This document shows positions 43,442 through 53,288 of a DNA stretch of 64,000 nt, piece by piece. The position numbers and the translations under genes were made by a program. The stretch comes from RHLJ01 sp048058975 (lineage in GTDB: Bacteria > Bacteroidota > Rhodothermia > Balneolales > Balneolaceae). Below the pieces are notes generated by a model. It was not told the DNA's origin. It made no database searches and saw nothing but the letters and a program-made list of their open reading frames with translations. Each line of letters opens with the position of its first letter. The first letter of the stretch is position 1. The stretch covers positions 66,786 to 130,785 of the forward strand of contig JBLLNP010000005.1 in assembly GCA_048058975.1 (NCBI GenBank), written 5' to 3'.

Positions 43442-44575
43442 TTATTCTTCAGAGGGAATATAATTAATCGGTAACATGTCAGATACTCTTTCAAAAGCCC
43501 AATAACCATCTAGAATAAGCGCATTTGGTTGATATAAGTATCCGGATTTATCCATAAAAACTGAATCTTCTAATAATGTAAAAGAAGAATTTTGAAAGGT
43601 TGTGATAGTTCGTGGATTTCTATCCAGGGGGCTCCAAATATACTTCAGATATGACTCATCCTCTTGCTCATTGCGGAACGTAACATTGATAAAGTTTATA
43701 AAGCTGAAAGCATATGTACTACTATCTGATTGACTAAAATAAATATCAGAAGGTATGGTGGTTTCGCCAACGTACCTTGCCTTGGAATCTCTTTTTTCTC
43801 CCCGGGCAAAGAAACCTTCTTCCTCAGTTCGCTGACTCATCAGGGCCTTACTGAAATGTAAAAAAGAACCATAATAGGCTTTATTTCTATTGTTTTTCCA
43901 GCGATTATTTATTCGTTTTCTTCCACTTTCCATAGGAATAAAAAAAGTACGGCCTATGAAAAAAGAAGACCCTTCACGGTAATTAATTATAAAATAGTCG
44001 AGATAGTAATTGATCGTATAGCCGAGTGCTTTATTCTCTATAATCAACGCATTATTTGCGCTTGCAGACAATGTTCTTTCAAGAGGATCGAAATCAAAAG
44101 ATAGTATTTCGGGATTTTTGATTTTGGTGTCACCAGAAAAGGGCCCTGTACCAATGAAGTTCTTTCGGAATTCATCAAAATTTTCTTTCCATACCTTAAG
44201 ATTTGGACGAACCGTAACTTCATCAAGCTCATACACCGTAGGTTTTAAAAGAAAGTTATATTCCGGTTCAATTGAGTTTGTATTAAATGTAATACAAACC
44301 GATTCGTAACCGAGAAAGGAAACACTCAATTCAAATATTCCTGATGGGATATTTTTTAATATAAAGCTTCCATCACTATTAGCAGCTACACCAATAGTTG
44401 TGCCAATAAGAAAAACCTGAGCTCCTGCCAACGGTTGATTCGTTTCTTGTTCCAGTACTGTGCCTGAAATTGAGTAAAGAGGAGGTTGTGCGAGTAGAAT
44501 TCCATTAAGAATCAGGCAAAAGCAGCCTGAAAGGAATACTATTTTAAACTTTATGCACGCTTTTCGATAACTCAT
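43442..44575 (-). CDS. exported protein with carboxypeptidase-like regulatory domain
   Basis: 377 residues; the signal peptide is hydrophobic residues about 12-29, ending LLAQ. Residues about 32-110 are a carboxypeptidase-regulatory-like beta-sandwich (YSISGTVLEQETNQPLAGAQ, PSGIFELSVSFLGYESV), then ELDEVTVRPNLKVWKENFDE and a beta-rich domain with IIENKALGYTINYYLDYFII. This arrangement is common in Bacteroidota surface proteins of unknown role. The start overlaps the last 32 bases of the kynureninase gene, so it may be cotranscribed; a functional link is doubtful. Confidence 0.78.
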   Translation of the reverse strand: MSYRKACIKFKIVFLSGCFCLILNGILLAQPPLYSISGTVLEQETNQPLAGAQVFLIGTTIGVAANSDGSFILKNIPSGIFELSVSFLGYESVCITFNTNSIEPEYNFLLKPTVYELDEVTVRPNLKVWKENFDEFRKNFIGTGPFSGDTKIKNPEILSFDFDPLERTLSASANNALIIENKALGYTINYYLDYFIINYREGSSFFIGRTFFIPMESGRKRINNRWKNNRNKAYYGSFLHFSKALMSQRTEEEGFFARGEKRDSKARYVGETTIPSDIYFSQSDSSTYAFSFINFINVTFRNEQEDESYLKYIWSPLDRNPRTITTFQNSSFTLLEDSVFMDKSGYLYQPNALILDGYWAFERVSDMLPINYIPSEE

Positions 44576-45728
44576 TAATTATAGCTTCAATTTGAGATTC
44601 AGTAATATATGGTGCAGGCCCTAATCGAAGTATTTCATTTCGGGCATCTGTGAAGATTCCTCTTGAAAGTAAATCTGCCCTGATTTCTCTGGCTTTAGGA
44701 GAAGTAAGTGAAAGAAACCCACCGTTTCGTGATAAGGCTTCATTATGAGTTAACCTTATTACATCGGGATCAAAGTCTTTTTCCAGGAATAAAGACCTTA
44801 GCAAACCAACCTGAGCCTGGTATTGCTTTCGGAGTACTTCAGGAGTTAAACCTTGTTCTTGAAAGAACTCTACTACTTTAGCAGCCCGGAATTGAGAAGA
44901 AGGATCGTAGGTAGCACTGGCAAAGCGCTGGTCGGACTTATCGTACTGAACAGGCTCTTTTGTTCTTGGATGATCCAGAGTACTGAACGCAGCGAACCAG
45001 CCTGTAATAACCGGTCGAAGTTCACAATCCTTCGGAAAACGAAGAAAGCAATTAGCTTCACCCCATTGAAGGTATTTGTAACCGCCAATCAAAATAAAAC
45101 AATCTTCCAAACCTTCCTCCTGAATGGAAAGGGGAACTGCATTTGTGCCATGATAGTCGTCTATGATAACAGGAACTCCTTGAATTCTAGCTGCAGCTGC
45201 AATATCAGAAAGATGGGTATTGATCAGGCTCGTCTGGAAGTATACCCTCGATAACATAATGGCCGATGTATGCAGGTCTATTTCCTCAATTACCCGTTGT
45301 GCAAAAGATTCATCCGGGTCTGTGGGAATGCGAGCTATGGTAAGTCCTTCTTCCTCAAGGCGACGTAACTGCCTTTCCATAGAATGGAATTCACCATCTG
45401 TGGTAATGATCTTTGGTTTGTTCTTTAAATCGAAGCTGCTGAGCAAACTAACCATTAAAAAGTGAGTACTTTCCTCCCTGCAATACAGGCCATCCGGATC
45501 ATCATAATAATCGCGGAGATATTTTCGGAGAACCTCTGTTTTCTCAAAGGATTTTTCCCATTTCGTATCCACATCCCGGGCGCATATATCGAAATACTCG
45601 GTCTGACCTTCACGAGCTACATCGGGCCAAGCCTGGTGAGAATGTCCTGTAAAAAGTAGTCGATTAGCTACATCAAAATGTGAATAATGTGGGATAAGCT
45701 GTTCTGCTAGCTGATTAATTTCTGACAT
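44544..45728 (-). CDS. kynU: probable kynureninase (PLP, aminotransferase class V fold)
   Basis: 394 residues. It would cleave kynurenine to anthranilate and alanine (or 3-hydroxykynurenine to 3-hydroxyanthranilate). PLP features: VIIDDYHGTNAVPL (Asp near 190, His193) and LIGGYKYLQWGEANCFL (Schiff-base Lys218), and RLGPAPYITESQIEAII near the end. The N-terminal FTGHSHQAWPDVAREGQ is typical of the Bacteroidota branch. The assignment is strengthened by the tryptophan dioxygenase directly upstream on the same strand; without that context a class V aminotransferase of other specificity would also fit. Confidence 0.78.
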   Translation of the reverse strand: MSEINQLAEQLIPHYSHFDVANRLLFTGHSHQAWPDVAREGQTEYFDICARDVDTKWEKSFEKTEVLRKYLRDYYDDPDGLYCREESTHFLMVSLLSSFDLKNKPKIITTDGEFHSMERQLRRLEEEGLTIARIPTDPDESFAQRVIEEIDLHTSAIMLSRVYFQTSLINTHLSDIAAAARIQGVPVIIDDYHGTNAVPLSIQEEGLEDCFILIGGYKYLQWGEANCFLRFPKDCELRPVITGWFAAFSTLDHPRTKEPVQYDKSDQRFASATYDPSSQFRAAKVVEFFQEQGLTPEVLRKQYQAQVGLLRSLFLEKDFDPDVIRLTHNEALSRNGGFLSLTSPKAREIRADLLSRGIFTDARNEILRLGPAPYITESQIEAIINELSKSVHKV

Positions 45729-45804
45729 ATTTTTTACTTAGCCACGGAATCACAAAAACACAAAACTATCAGTTAGTGATTTGGTGCTTTTGTGGCATTT
45801 ATAA

Positions 45805-46584
45805 TTAAAACTCTGATCTGATTGCCCAGAGATCCGGAAAAATAGAATGATTAGTGGTTTTCTGTAAATAGGCAACCCCGTCAGACCCCCCGGTTCCCTT
45901 TTTTCTTCCAATGGTTCGTTCCACCATTTTAACATGGCGATATCTCCATTCCTGTAATCCTTCATCAAAATCCACAAACAACTCACAAACCAAAGCTAAT
46001 TCAGGCTCCGTTCGCATTACTTCAATCAGTGTTTTCTGAATTTCATCCGAAGGATTAAACATTAACCCTACTTTATTTTCCCTTTTAGGATGCATAGAGA
46101 ATCCTTTTTTTGTGAGATACAATCCAAAGCTTTCCCATAAAGTAGATTCTTTCATTCGGTTTTCAAGAATCTCAACATGTTTTGGATTGTCTTGATGGGC
46201 TTCAATCATTAGTGGGAGTCTGAGGCCGCATAGTATTTCCATTTCTCTGAATTGAAGAGATTGGAACCCACTTGATTGCCCCAAAAAAGAACGAAAGCTG
46301 TTGAACTCAAGTGGGGTCATTGTTTCCAGAATATCCACCTGGGAAACCAGAGTTTTCATAATGGTAAGAATCCGGCGCAAGGTTTTTACAGAACCCCAGG
46401 TATTTCCCGTTTCCAGTTCCTTTTTCAGCTTTCCAAACTCATGTAAAATCTGCTTAAACCAAAGTTCATAGGTTTGATGTATAATGATAAACAACATCTC
46501 ATCATGTTCTCTGGGGTTCGATTTCAGTTCCTGTAAGGAAATCAGTTCATCAATCTTTAGATAATTAGTGTAAGTAAGCTTCAT
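45805..46584 (-). CDS. kynA: tryptophan 2,3-dioxygenase
   Basis: This 259-residue haem enzyme opens the indole ring of tryptophan to N-formylkynurenine. Motifs: LTYTNYLKIDELISLQELKS, HDEMLFIIIHQTYELWFKQI (substrate-binding region), LETMTPLEFNSFRSFLGQSS (conserved FxxFR), ALVCELFVDFDEGLQEWRYR and HVKMVERTIGRKKGTGGSDG (haem ligand His and the conserved GTGGS loop). It is slightly shorter than some homologues but has all landmark motifs. The start is the ATG at 46584. kynU follows after 76 bases. Confidence 0.95.
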   Translation of the reverse strand: MKLTYTNYLKIDELISLQELKSNPREHDEMLFIIIHQTYELWFKQILHEFGKLKKELETGNTWGSVKTLRRILTIMKTLVSQVDILETMTPLEFNSFRSFLGQSSGFQSLQFREMEILCGLRLPLMIEAHQDNPKHVEILENRMKESTLWESFGLYLTKKGFSMHPKRENKVGLMFNPSDEIQKTLIEVMRTEPELALVCELFVDFDEGLQEWRYRHVKMVERTIGRKKGTGGSDGVAYLQKTTNHSIFPDLWAIRSEF

Positions 46585-46920
46585 GCTCGCACAAAATCTG
46601 GTGAAAATTATTTTTCAGGAGCGCTTCCTGACAAGCATAATATGCATAATCAAAACAAAAAAAAGCGCTCTAAAGCCTTGGAGGAGGGTTATTCACAAGG
46701 CCATAAACCAAACAACTTAACTGAATAAAATTTAAATAAAAAATTTTCGTACGGTTTTTATAAAAAAAAGTAGTGAGATGTAAAAAAATGGGATTTTTTT
46801 TCAGAAAAACGCTTTTTGAGTTCCAATGTAGATCAGAATTTTATACTATGAGGCATAAATTTCATCAGTAATTAGTATGTCTGATTTGATCACGTTTACC
46901 CGGCAACCTAAGCATATGAT
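46585..46920. other. 336-base divergent intergenic region between kynA and the TonB receptor operon
   Basis: It holds promoters for both flanking genes but no coding sequence or RNA that I can recognise. On the kynA side there is a dyad (46616-46630). AGCGCT recurs at 46665-46670. The half nearer the receptor gene is very AT-rich with A and T runs. Confidence 0.5.
46616..46630. promoter_or_regulatory. candidate operator dyad upstream of kynA
   Basis: CAGGA at 46616-46620 and TCCTG at 46626-46630 flank GCGCT, 32 bases upstream of the kynA start. On the minus strand a TTG just upstream and TAATTTTC downstream would put this dyad inside the promoter spacer. A regulator binding site is inference. 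Confidence 0.3.
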
Positions 46921-49900
46921 ATGGTCGTAAAAAAGCTACTATTTGTTCTCTTTTCTTTACTTCTTACCCAACAAATATTTGCCCAAACCGGAAAAATTAC
47001 CGGCTTTGTTACAGATAGCAATGGTGATCCGCTTCCTGGAGTAACGGTTATCATCCAGGGTACGACTCAGGGGGATGCTTCAACTTTAGATGGATATTAT
47101 CAAATTCTAAATGTCAAACCTGGAAATTATACCCTTAGGGCTTCTTATATTGGTTTTGCAACAGTTGTTGTTGAAAATGTAGAGGTTAATGTCAATTTAA
47201 CTACGGAAGTTGATATTACTATGGAGGAGCAAACCATAGAGGGGGAAGAGATACTGGTAATAGCTGAGCAACCAGTAGTTAAAAAAGATGTTTCTTCAAG
47301 TTTGGCAAATATTAGTAAAGAAAATATTGATGCATTACCCATTTCAAGTGTAACGGATGTAGTCGGGCTTCAGGCCGGTGTTCAAGGATTGAATGTAAGA
47401 GGGAGTGGTAGTGACGAAGTATCATTTAACTTAAATGGATTCGCACTTAGATCGGAAAGGAATAATTCTCCTTTTACCGGGATTAGCATTACATCTATCC
47501 AAAATGTACAGGTACAAACAGGAGGTTTTAGTGCTGAATATGGAGATCTAAGGTCTGGTCTAATAAATGTTACCAGTAAAGAAGGAGATAGGGACAGGTA
47601 CTCTCTTGATGGTTTAATACGTATTACTCCTCCTCAGCCTAAAAACGTTGGGCAATCTATTAATGATCCGAATTCCTATTGGCTAAGACCATATCTTGAT
47701 GACGAGGTGGCATGGACGGGCACAAGTTCTGGGGCATGGGATTCTTATACACAGGAAGAGTATCCATCTTTTCAAGGCTGGAATGCATTTTCACTTGCAA
47801 CACTTTCAGATAATGATCCAACCAATGATTTAACTCCTGAAGCGGCACAACAAGCTTTTTTATGGCAACATAGAAAAAACTTTGCTATCCAAGATCCTGA
47901 TTACGAAATAGATTTAACCCTTGGTGGGCCGGTGCCCTACATAAGTGATAGGCTGGGAGATCTTCGATTTTCTACTTCATTTAGGGAAACACAAACAATG
48001 TATTTTGTGCCTCTTTCAAGAGATAGATATAAGCAAACGACCTTTCAAACTAAGCTTACAAGCAATATTGCACCTGGGATGAAACTTTCGGTTGACGGAT
48101 TATACAGTAGAGAAACAGGAACATCTGCAAGCCAAGCCGGAAATCCAGGTTTTTTTGTATCTCCTGCAGGAATAGCTAGCAATATGGATAATGTTAGTTT
48201 CATTGAGTCCAGAATCTTTTCTTCAGATTACTGGGCACCTACTGAGCAAACCACGTTTAATGCAGGAGCTCAATTTACTCATTCTATTTCAAATACTACT
48301 TTTTATGAGATTAAAGTTAACAACTATATTTCCAGAAATAGCACAAATCCTGGTGCATTTAGAGATACTTCTAGTACAGTATCATTTGGAGGAGTAAGTT
48401 TTGATGAGGGACCATTTGGCTTTTTTGACGAAACTTCTTTTGGCTTAGCTTCAGGAATGAGAATGGGAGTAGGAATGAGTACTGCAAGAGATAGCAGTAA
48501 AGTTTCAGTTATAAATGCCAGTTTTAAAATTACAAGCCAAATTGATAGGGTCAATGAAATAAAAGCCGGGTTTGAAATTATCCGCACTAGCAGTGAAGTG
48601 AACTATGGATCCTTTGATAAAGTATTACCTTCAGGTCGTACAAGATCTGTTTGGAATACCAATCCAATAAGAATGGCAGCTTTCGTTCAGGATAAGCTCG
48701 AATTCAATGGAATGATTGCCAATATTGGTTTGAGATTAACATATTCTGATCCAAATATAAGTTGGTACGACTATCAGAATTTTACCGATCTATTTGATGC
48801 AGGTAATGCTTCAGCACTTGATACTGCGGCAACTTCGGATGTTAAACCACAAATTGTATTACAACCAAGATTAGGAGTTTCGTTTCCAATTACTGAACAA
48901 AGCAAACTTTTCTTTAATTACGGACATCAGGTACAGTTACCAGACCCGGAGAATTTGTACTTGACCAGAATAGAACCTTTTACAAATACAGTTGTTCGTG
49001 TAGCCGCCCCAGAGAATAAATTGCCAAGATCAGTAAGTTATGAGCTAGGTTACGAGCAAAATGTTTTAACAAACTACCTTGTCAGAATAAGCGGGTACTA
49101 TAAGGACCTTTCAAATCAACCTATACAAGTAGAATATATAAGTAGAGATAATAATAGTTATTCTGTAAGCAGGGCTTTTTCTTATGAAGATATTCGAGGG
49201 TTCGAATTTACCTTAAGCAAGCAGCGAGGAAAGTATTTCTGGGGGGAAGTAAATTATACCTATAGCATTGCTTCTAGGGGTTTTTTCGGAACGCTTGAGA
49301 ACTACGAGAACCCCTTCGATCAGCGGAATTATGAAAGAACTACTAACGATAATGATATTTTCCGACCCGTACCTCAGCCATTTGCAAGACTTCAATTGTA
49401 TTTCCAATCTCCTTCAGATTTTGGCCCAGAATTCTTAGGGGCAAAACCTTTTGGAAATTGGCAAGTCGTTCCATTGATTACCTGGCAGGCTGGAGCAAGG
49501 ATTACTTATACCGGGGGTGGCTCTATACCAGGAATTGTTAATAATCTGCAGCTCAGGGATACCTGGGGTTCGAGCTTAAGGATAACAAAAGATGTAAATT
49601 TTGGAGCAAGAAATTCAGTTAAATTTTTTGCGGATGTTTCAAACCTGTTTAACCGAAGAAACTTTGATCCGTTCAATTCTGGATCAATAAGTGGTACTGA
49701 CTTTTTAGATTACATGGGATCACTGCATCTTCCTAGTGATAAGTTAGACGAGATAGGTCTTTTGAACCAGCGTGTTCCGGGTAGTGATAAGCCTGGTGAT
49801 TACAGACCACATGGAGTTGAATATGTACCAATCGAAGCATCACTTAGCTTGCCAGCTACTGGCAATACCCGCGCTCTTTACTACAACACTACAGAGGCTA

Positions 49901-50058
49901 AATATTACCAATGGAATGGGAGTGCTTTTGTAGATGCAGATAAAGGTTATGTTGATAAAGTACTCGACGAAAAAGCATATATAAACATGCCTGACCAGAG
50001 GTATTTTAATTTTCTAGACCCTAGAACCATTAGGTTTGGTATAAGGTTTTCATTTTAA
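46921..50058 (+). CDS. TonB-dependent outer-membrane receptor with regulatory-like N-terminal domain
   Basis: 1,045 residues: signal peptide (to QQIFAQ, residue 22), a carboxypeptidase-like regulatory domain (about 23-105: GKITGFVTDSNGDPLPGVTV, GYYQILNVKPGNYTLRASYI), a plug domain (about 130-240: VVGLQAGVQGLNVRGSGSDE, GGFSAEYGDLRSGLINV), and a 22-strand-type barrel to the C-terminal IRFGIRFSF with terminal Phe. It imports an unknown ligand using TonB energy. In Bacteroidota such receptors usually pair with a SusD lipoprotein; here the next gene is an unrelated large exported protein, followed by a PorV-like barrel. Confidence 0.92.
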   Translation: MVVKKLLFVLFSLLLTQQIFAQTGKITGFVTDSNGDPLPGVTVIIQGTTQGDASTLDGYYQILNVKPGNYTLRASYIGFATVVVENVEVNVNLTTEVDITMEEQTIEGEEILVIAEQPVVKKDVSSSLANISKENIDALPISSVTDVVGLQAGVQGLNVRGSGSDEVSFNLNGFALRSERNNSPFTGISITSIQNVQVQTGGFSAEYGDLRSGLINVTSKEGDRDRYSLDGLIRITPPQPKNVGQSINDPNSYWLRPYLDDEVAWTGTSSGAWDSYTQEEYPSFQGWNAFSLATLSDNDPTNDLTPEAAQQAFLWQHRKNFAIQDPDYEIDLTLGGPVPYISDRLGDLRFSTSFRETQTMYFVPLSRDRYKQTTFQTKLTSNIAPGMKLSVDGLYSRETGTSASQAGNPGFFVSPAGIASNMDNVSFIESRIFSSDYWAPTEQTTFNAGAQFTHSISNTTFYEIKVNNYISRNSTNPGAFRDTSSTVSFGGVSFDEGPFGFFDETSFGLASGMRMGVGMSTARDSSKVSVINASFKITSQIDRVNEIKAGFEIIRTSSEVNYGSFDKVLPSGRTRSVWNTNPIRMAAFVQDKLEFNGMIANIGLRLTYSDPNISWYDYQNFTDLFDAGNASALDTAATSDVKPQIVLQPRLGVSFPITEQSKLFFNYGHQVQLPDPENLYLTRIEPFTNTVVRVAAPENKLPRSVSYELGYEQNVLTNYLVRISGYYKDLSNQPIQVEYISRDNNSYSVSRAFSYEDIRGFEFTLSKQRGKYFWGEVNYTYSIASRGFFGTLENYENPFDQRNYERTTNDNDIFRPVPQPFARLQLYFQSPSDFGPEFLGAKPFGNWQVVPLITWQAGARITYTGGGSIPGIVNNLQLRDTWGSSLRITKDVNFGARNSVKFFADVSNLFNRRNFDPFNSGSISGTDFLDYMGSLHLPSDKLDEIGLLNQRVPGSDKPGDYRPHGVEYVPIEASLSLPATGNTRALYYNTTEAKYYQWNGSAFVDADKGYVDKVLDEKAYINMPDQRYFNFLDPRTIRFGIRFSF

Positions 50059-50073
50059 GCACTTAATGATTTT

Positions 50074-52260
50074 ATGACTCACAATTTTTTAAAAAGATTA
50101 AGCATAGTTTTGTTTCTCGGTTTGATTAGCCAAACCGCAGAAGCTCAAGTAGAAAACAGATGGTTATCTGCCGGTTCTTTCCATAACTTTTATTCCAGTA
50201 TTGGATCTGAAATTGAGTCGGGTTTTATTGATGAGCAGCAAGGAGGGTGGCAGTGGCCAGCTATTTATCGAGGTCAGGATGCGCAGGCTATGAAAGCACT
50301 TTGGCTTGGTGCGACAAATTTTACAGATGATCAGCAAACCTGGGATTTCCGTGTTGTTCATGTTGGTCCAAGGGTAACCGGTTTGGGAGAATTTTATCCT
50401 GTTTCAGTGGAGACAATAAGTAAATTTGCACCTCCTGAAGTTAGTGTTGATGGGCTGGTTTCTTTTAGCAAAGATGTTGCAAATGATGCTATTGATCCTA
50501 ATATGGAGGCCGATAGAAAGATAGTTACCGTTATGAACACTTTATTGGGTGTGACTGTACAAAGAACAGCTATGCAATTCAGTCAACAATATCACGATAA
50601 TTATCATGTGATTGAATATATCTTCACTAATACTGGAAATATAGATAGTGACCCTGAAATAGAGTATCCAAACAGAACGGTAGAAGGATTTGTACCTTAT
50701 TTCTTAAACAGGATGGCTCCGGTTAAAGCATCACGGCATACTATCGGTAATGCTACCGGATGGGGTTTGAATACTATGAATGACCGGAGAGGTGATGGCC
50801 AGCGTCCGGAAGAAACCGAAAACTTCAGAGCACAGTTTTCCTGGCATGGATATTTTCCCGCATTCGCTGATCAGAATTACGATAATTTAGGAGCTCCAAT
50901 TTATCAACCTGCACAAGCAACTATAAATGGAGGTTATCTTTCTGCAGATGATACTACAGGGCGATTAGAAGCTTATCATTTTGTGGGAACTGTTACTTTA
51001 CATGCAGATGCCTCAGCGTCTAATGAAACAGATGATCCGGGACAGCCATTTACCATGACCGAAGAGCATAACGATGATCCTCTTTACGCGGCAAATAATA
51101 GTGCTTTTAATGAGTCGAGAATGGCTTCAGAATATAATATGATGATTAGAGGAAGGAACTCTACTAGGCATGCTTATCGGATAGAACCCTCTGGTTATGA
51201 TGGATTTATAAATCCTGGTGGTGGTAATTATTCTTTACAAAGTGAGTTTTTGGGAGGCTTTGCCTACAACTATGGCTATGGCCCTTATACTCTAGCTCCA
51301 GGTGAAAGTGTGCGAATAGTGATCGCTGAAGCTTCAGCTGGGATTAACAGAGATATAGCTGAAGGAGTGGGGCGGCAATTTAAAGATATAGTATTGTCGG
51401 GTGGAGATGAGTACCAAGACATAACGTATAATGTAAATGGTCAATCCCTTAGTATGACAAAAAATGAGTGGGTATTTACCGGGCAGGATTCCCTATTTCA
51501 AACTTTTGAACGAGCACTGGCAAATTTCAATTCTGGCTATAGCATTCCTGAAGCGCCAATGCCACCAAGTATTTTTTCGGTTTCATCTGCAGGTGATGGA
51601 ATCAATCTTGATTGGGAATTTGATGGAAATGAAGGAGATATAGAGGGTTTCAGAATTTATCGTGCGTCAGGAAGAGTTGATAGCACCTATCGTTTATTAG
51701 CGGAAGTACCTTCTTCAGAACGTTTTTTTAGCGATGGAGAAGGTGGTAGAATTGATAACCCATCTATCTATCAACTAAACCTTCCTATTAGAGGAAGGGA
51801 TTATTATTACTATATCGTAAGTGTAGGTAATGAGAATAATGATGCAACTGGTTTAACACCAACTGGTAAAAACTTAATTAGTAATAGATACTATTCTCAA
51901 TCTTATGATCCTGCGAGACTCTTAAGGGCAGCAGGGGAAGCAATGGAGGAGATAAGAGTAGTCCCAAATCCTTATAATCCAAATATAGAGCGCTCTCTGC
52001 TACTTGATCAGGATGGAAGAGACAGAATAGCTTTTTATGAAATTCCAGGTATTTGTACCATCCAAATATACACAGAAGTTGGTGAGTTGATCAAAACGAT
52101 AGAACATGATAATGGAAGTGGAGATGAATTTTGGGATCTGAGAACAGATTATCGGCAAAGAGTGGTAAGCGGAGTTTATATTGCCCGAATCATTAATAAG
52201 GATCCAAATGATGATGATTTTGGAAGAGTAGCAATAAGAAAAATTGTAATCATTTTATAG
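50074..52260 (+). CDS. large exported protein with FN3-like domain, non-type-A C-terminus (paralogue of 39000-41084)
   Basis: 728 residues: signal peptide (to AEAQ, about residue 25), then the same body as the product at 39000-41084: RWLSAGSFHNFYSSIGSEIE, GFIDEQQGGWQWPAIY, NATGWGLNTMNDRRGDG, EPSGYDGFINPGGGN. An FN3-like domain follows (about 510-610; EGFRIYRASGRVDSTYRLLA). The tail from about 625 begins IRVVPNPYNPN and ends VSGVYIARIINK and AIRKIVIIL. This resembles the FlgD-like Ig fold of an alternative sorting or anchoring tail rather than the NYPNPFNP type. Second gene of the TonB receptor operon (15 bases after the receptor gene), so probably a surface partner of the receptor. Confidence 0.8.
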   Translation: MTHNFLKRLSIVLFLGLISQTAEAQVENRWLSAGSFHNFYSSIGSEIESGFIDEQQGGWQWPAIYRGQDAQAMKALWLGATNFTDDQQTWDFRVVHVGPRVTGLGEFYPVSVETISKFAPPEVSVDGLVSFSKDVANDAIDPNMEADRKIVTVMNTLLGVTVQRTAMQFSQQYHDNYHVIEYIFTNTGNIDSDPEIEYPNRTVEGFVPYFLNRMAPVKASRHTIGNATGWGLNTMNDRRGDGQRPEETENFRAQFSWHGYFPAFADQNYDNLGAPIYQPAQATINGGYLSADDTTGRLEAYHFVGTVTLHADASASNETDDPGQPFTMTEEHNDDPLYAANNSAFNESRMASEYNMMIRGRNSTRHAYRIEPSGYDGFINPGGGNYSLQSEFLGGFAYNYGYGPYTLAPGESVRIVIAEASAGINRDIAEGVGRQFKDIVLSGGDEYQDITYNVNGQSLSMTKNEWVFTGQDSLFQTFERALANFNSGYSIPEAPMPPSIFSVSSAGDGINLDWEFDGNEGDIEGFRIYRASGRVDSTYRLLAEVPSSERFFSDGEGGRIDNPSIYQLNLPIRGRDYYYYIVSVGNENNDATGLTPTGKNLISNRYYSQSYDPARLLRAAGEAMEEIRVVPNPYNPNIERSLLLDQDGRDRIAFYEIPGICTIQIYTEVGELIKTIEHDNGSGDEFWDLRTDYRQRVVSGVYIARIINKDPNDDDFGRVAIRKIVIIL

Positions 52261-52267
52261 GCTAATC

Positions 52268-53275
52268 GTGAGAATAAATAAACTAATTTTAATTGGTCTT
52301 GCTTTACTTCTTTCGAGTACTCAAGTGTACGGGCAAAAGAAGAGAGCTCAAACAAGTATGAAATTTCTGAGTGTTTCTCCCTCTGCAAGGGCTTCTGCGC
52401 TTTCTGACGCGGTAACCTCCATTGAAATGGGAGCTTATAGTGCATTCTATAATCCCGCTGCGATGGCAAACACGAGCTCTGAATTTTCTGCCACTGCTGG
52501 AGCAGTTCAATGGATAACCGATATCAATCATAATTCAGCCTCATTTATATACCAACCCGTAGATGGAAAATTCGGTGTATTCGGGCTAAATATTATTTCT
52601 GTTGATTATGGAGATATACTTGCAACAATTGTGGACGAGAGCGTTGGAAATGACAAAGGATTTTTAGATGTAGGCACTGTAAATCCTACAGCTTTAGCTT
52701 TCGGCTTTTCTTATGCGAATGCGATTACAGAGCAGTTTTCTGTAGGGGCAAATTTCCGGTATGTACATCAGGATTTAGGATCCGTAACTTCGGGAACTGA
52801 TGGATCAGGAGGTTATACAAGCACCTCATATTCAGCATCTACAGGAGTATTGGATTTTGGAGTCTTATACAAAACAGGTTTTGAAAGTTTAAACTTTGCG
52901 ATGGCGTTAAGAAATTTCTCTCCAGAGGTTTCTTACGATGATGAAAACTCTGAATTACCATTGACTTTTAAAATTGGTATTTCGATGGATGTGTTGGATT
53001 TAACTGATATCGAGGATCATTCTTTGCTCGTAAGTATTGATGCAAACAGACCTAGAGATTTCGATGAACAGCTTCTATTCGGATTGGAATATACCTTTGT
53101 AAACCGTTTTATGATTCGAGGAGGATACGGATTCCCAAAAGATGAAGAAAAGCTGTCTTTTGGTTTTGGAGTTAGGCAGCCGTTTGGAGGTTTAGAATTA
53201 GGTGTTGACTATTCCTATACTCAATTTGGTGTATTTGGAGAAGTAAACAGAATTAGTGTACAATTAGGATTTTAA
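52268..53275 (+). CDS. PorV/PorQ-family outer-membrane barrel protein
   Basis: 335 residues from a GTG start at 52268 (seven bases after the previous gene). Signal peptide RINKLILIGLALLLSSTQVY to GQ. The mature start KFLSVSPSARASALSDAV, then AYSAFYNPAAMAN and FSATAGAVQWITDINHNSAS, are hallmarks of the PorV/PorQ family. The body is alternating beta strands ending INRISVQLGF with terminal Phe. PorV of Porphyromonas shuttles T9SS cargo to the attachment complex; PorV-like paralogues next to receptors may serve a particular cargo. Here two T9SS-type or related exported products are in the same operon. Confidence 0.85.
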   Translation: MRINKLILIGLALLLSSTQVYGQKKRAQTSMKFLSVSPSARASALSDAVTSIEMGAYSAFYNPAAMANTSSEFSATAGAVQWITDINHNSASFIYQPVDGKFGVFGLNIISVDYGDILATIVDESVGNDKGFLDVGTVNPTALAFGFSYANAITEQFSVGANFRYVHQDLGSVTSGTDGSGGYTSTSYSASTGVLDFGVLYKTGFESLNFAMALRNFSPEVSYDDENSELPLTFKIGISMDVLDLTDIEDHSLLVSIDANRPRDFDEQLLFGLEYTFVNRFMIRGGYGFPKDEEKLSFGFGVRQPFGGLELGVDYSYTQFGVFGEVNRISVQLGF

Positions 53276-53288
53276 ATATTAATAAGTA

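Noticed and set aside
50074..52260. SusD-like identity for the gene after the TonB receptor
   Set aside because: No SusD TPR pattern, no lipobox and no RagB/SusD motifs; the protein is beta-rich and paralogous to 39000-41084.
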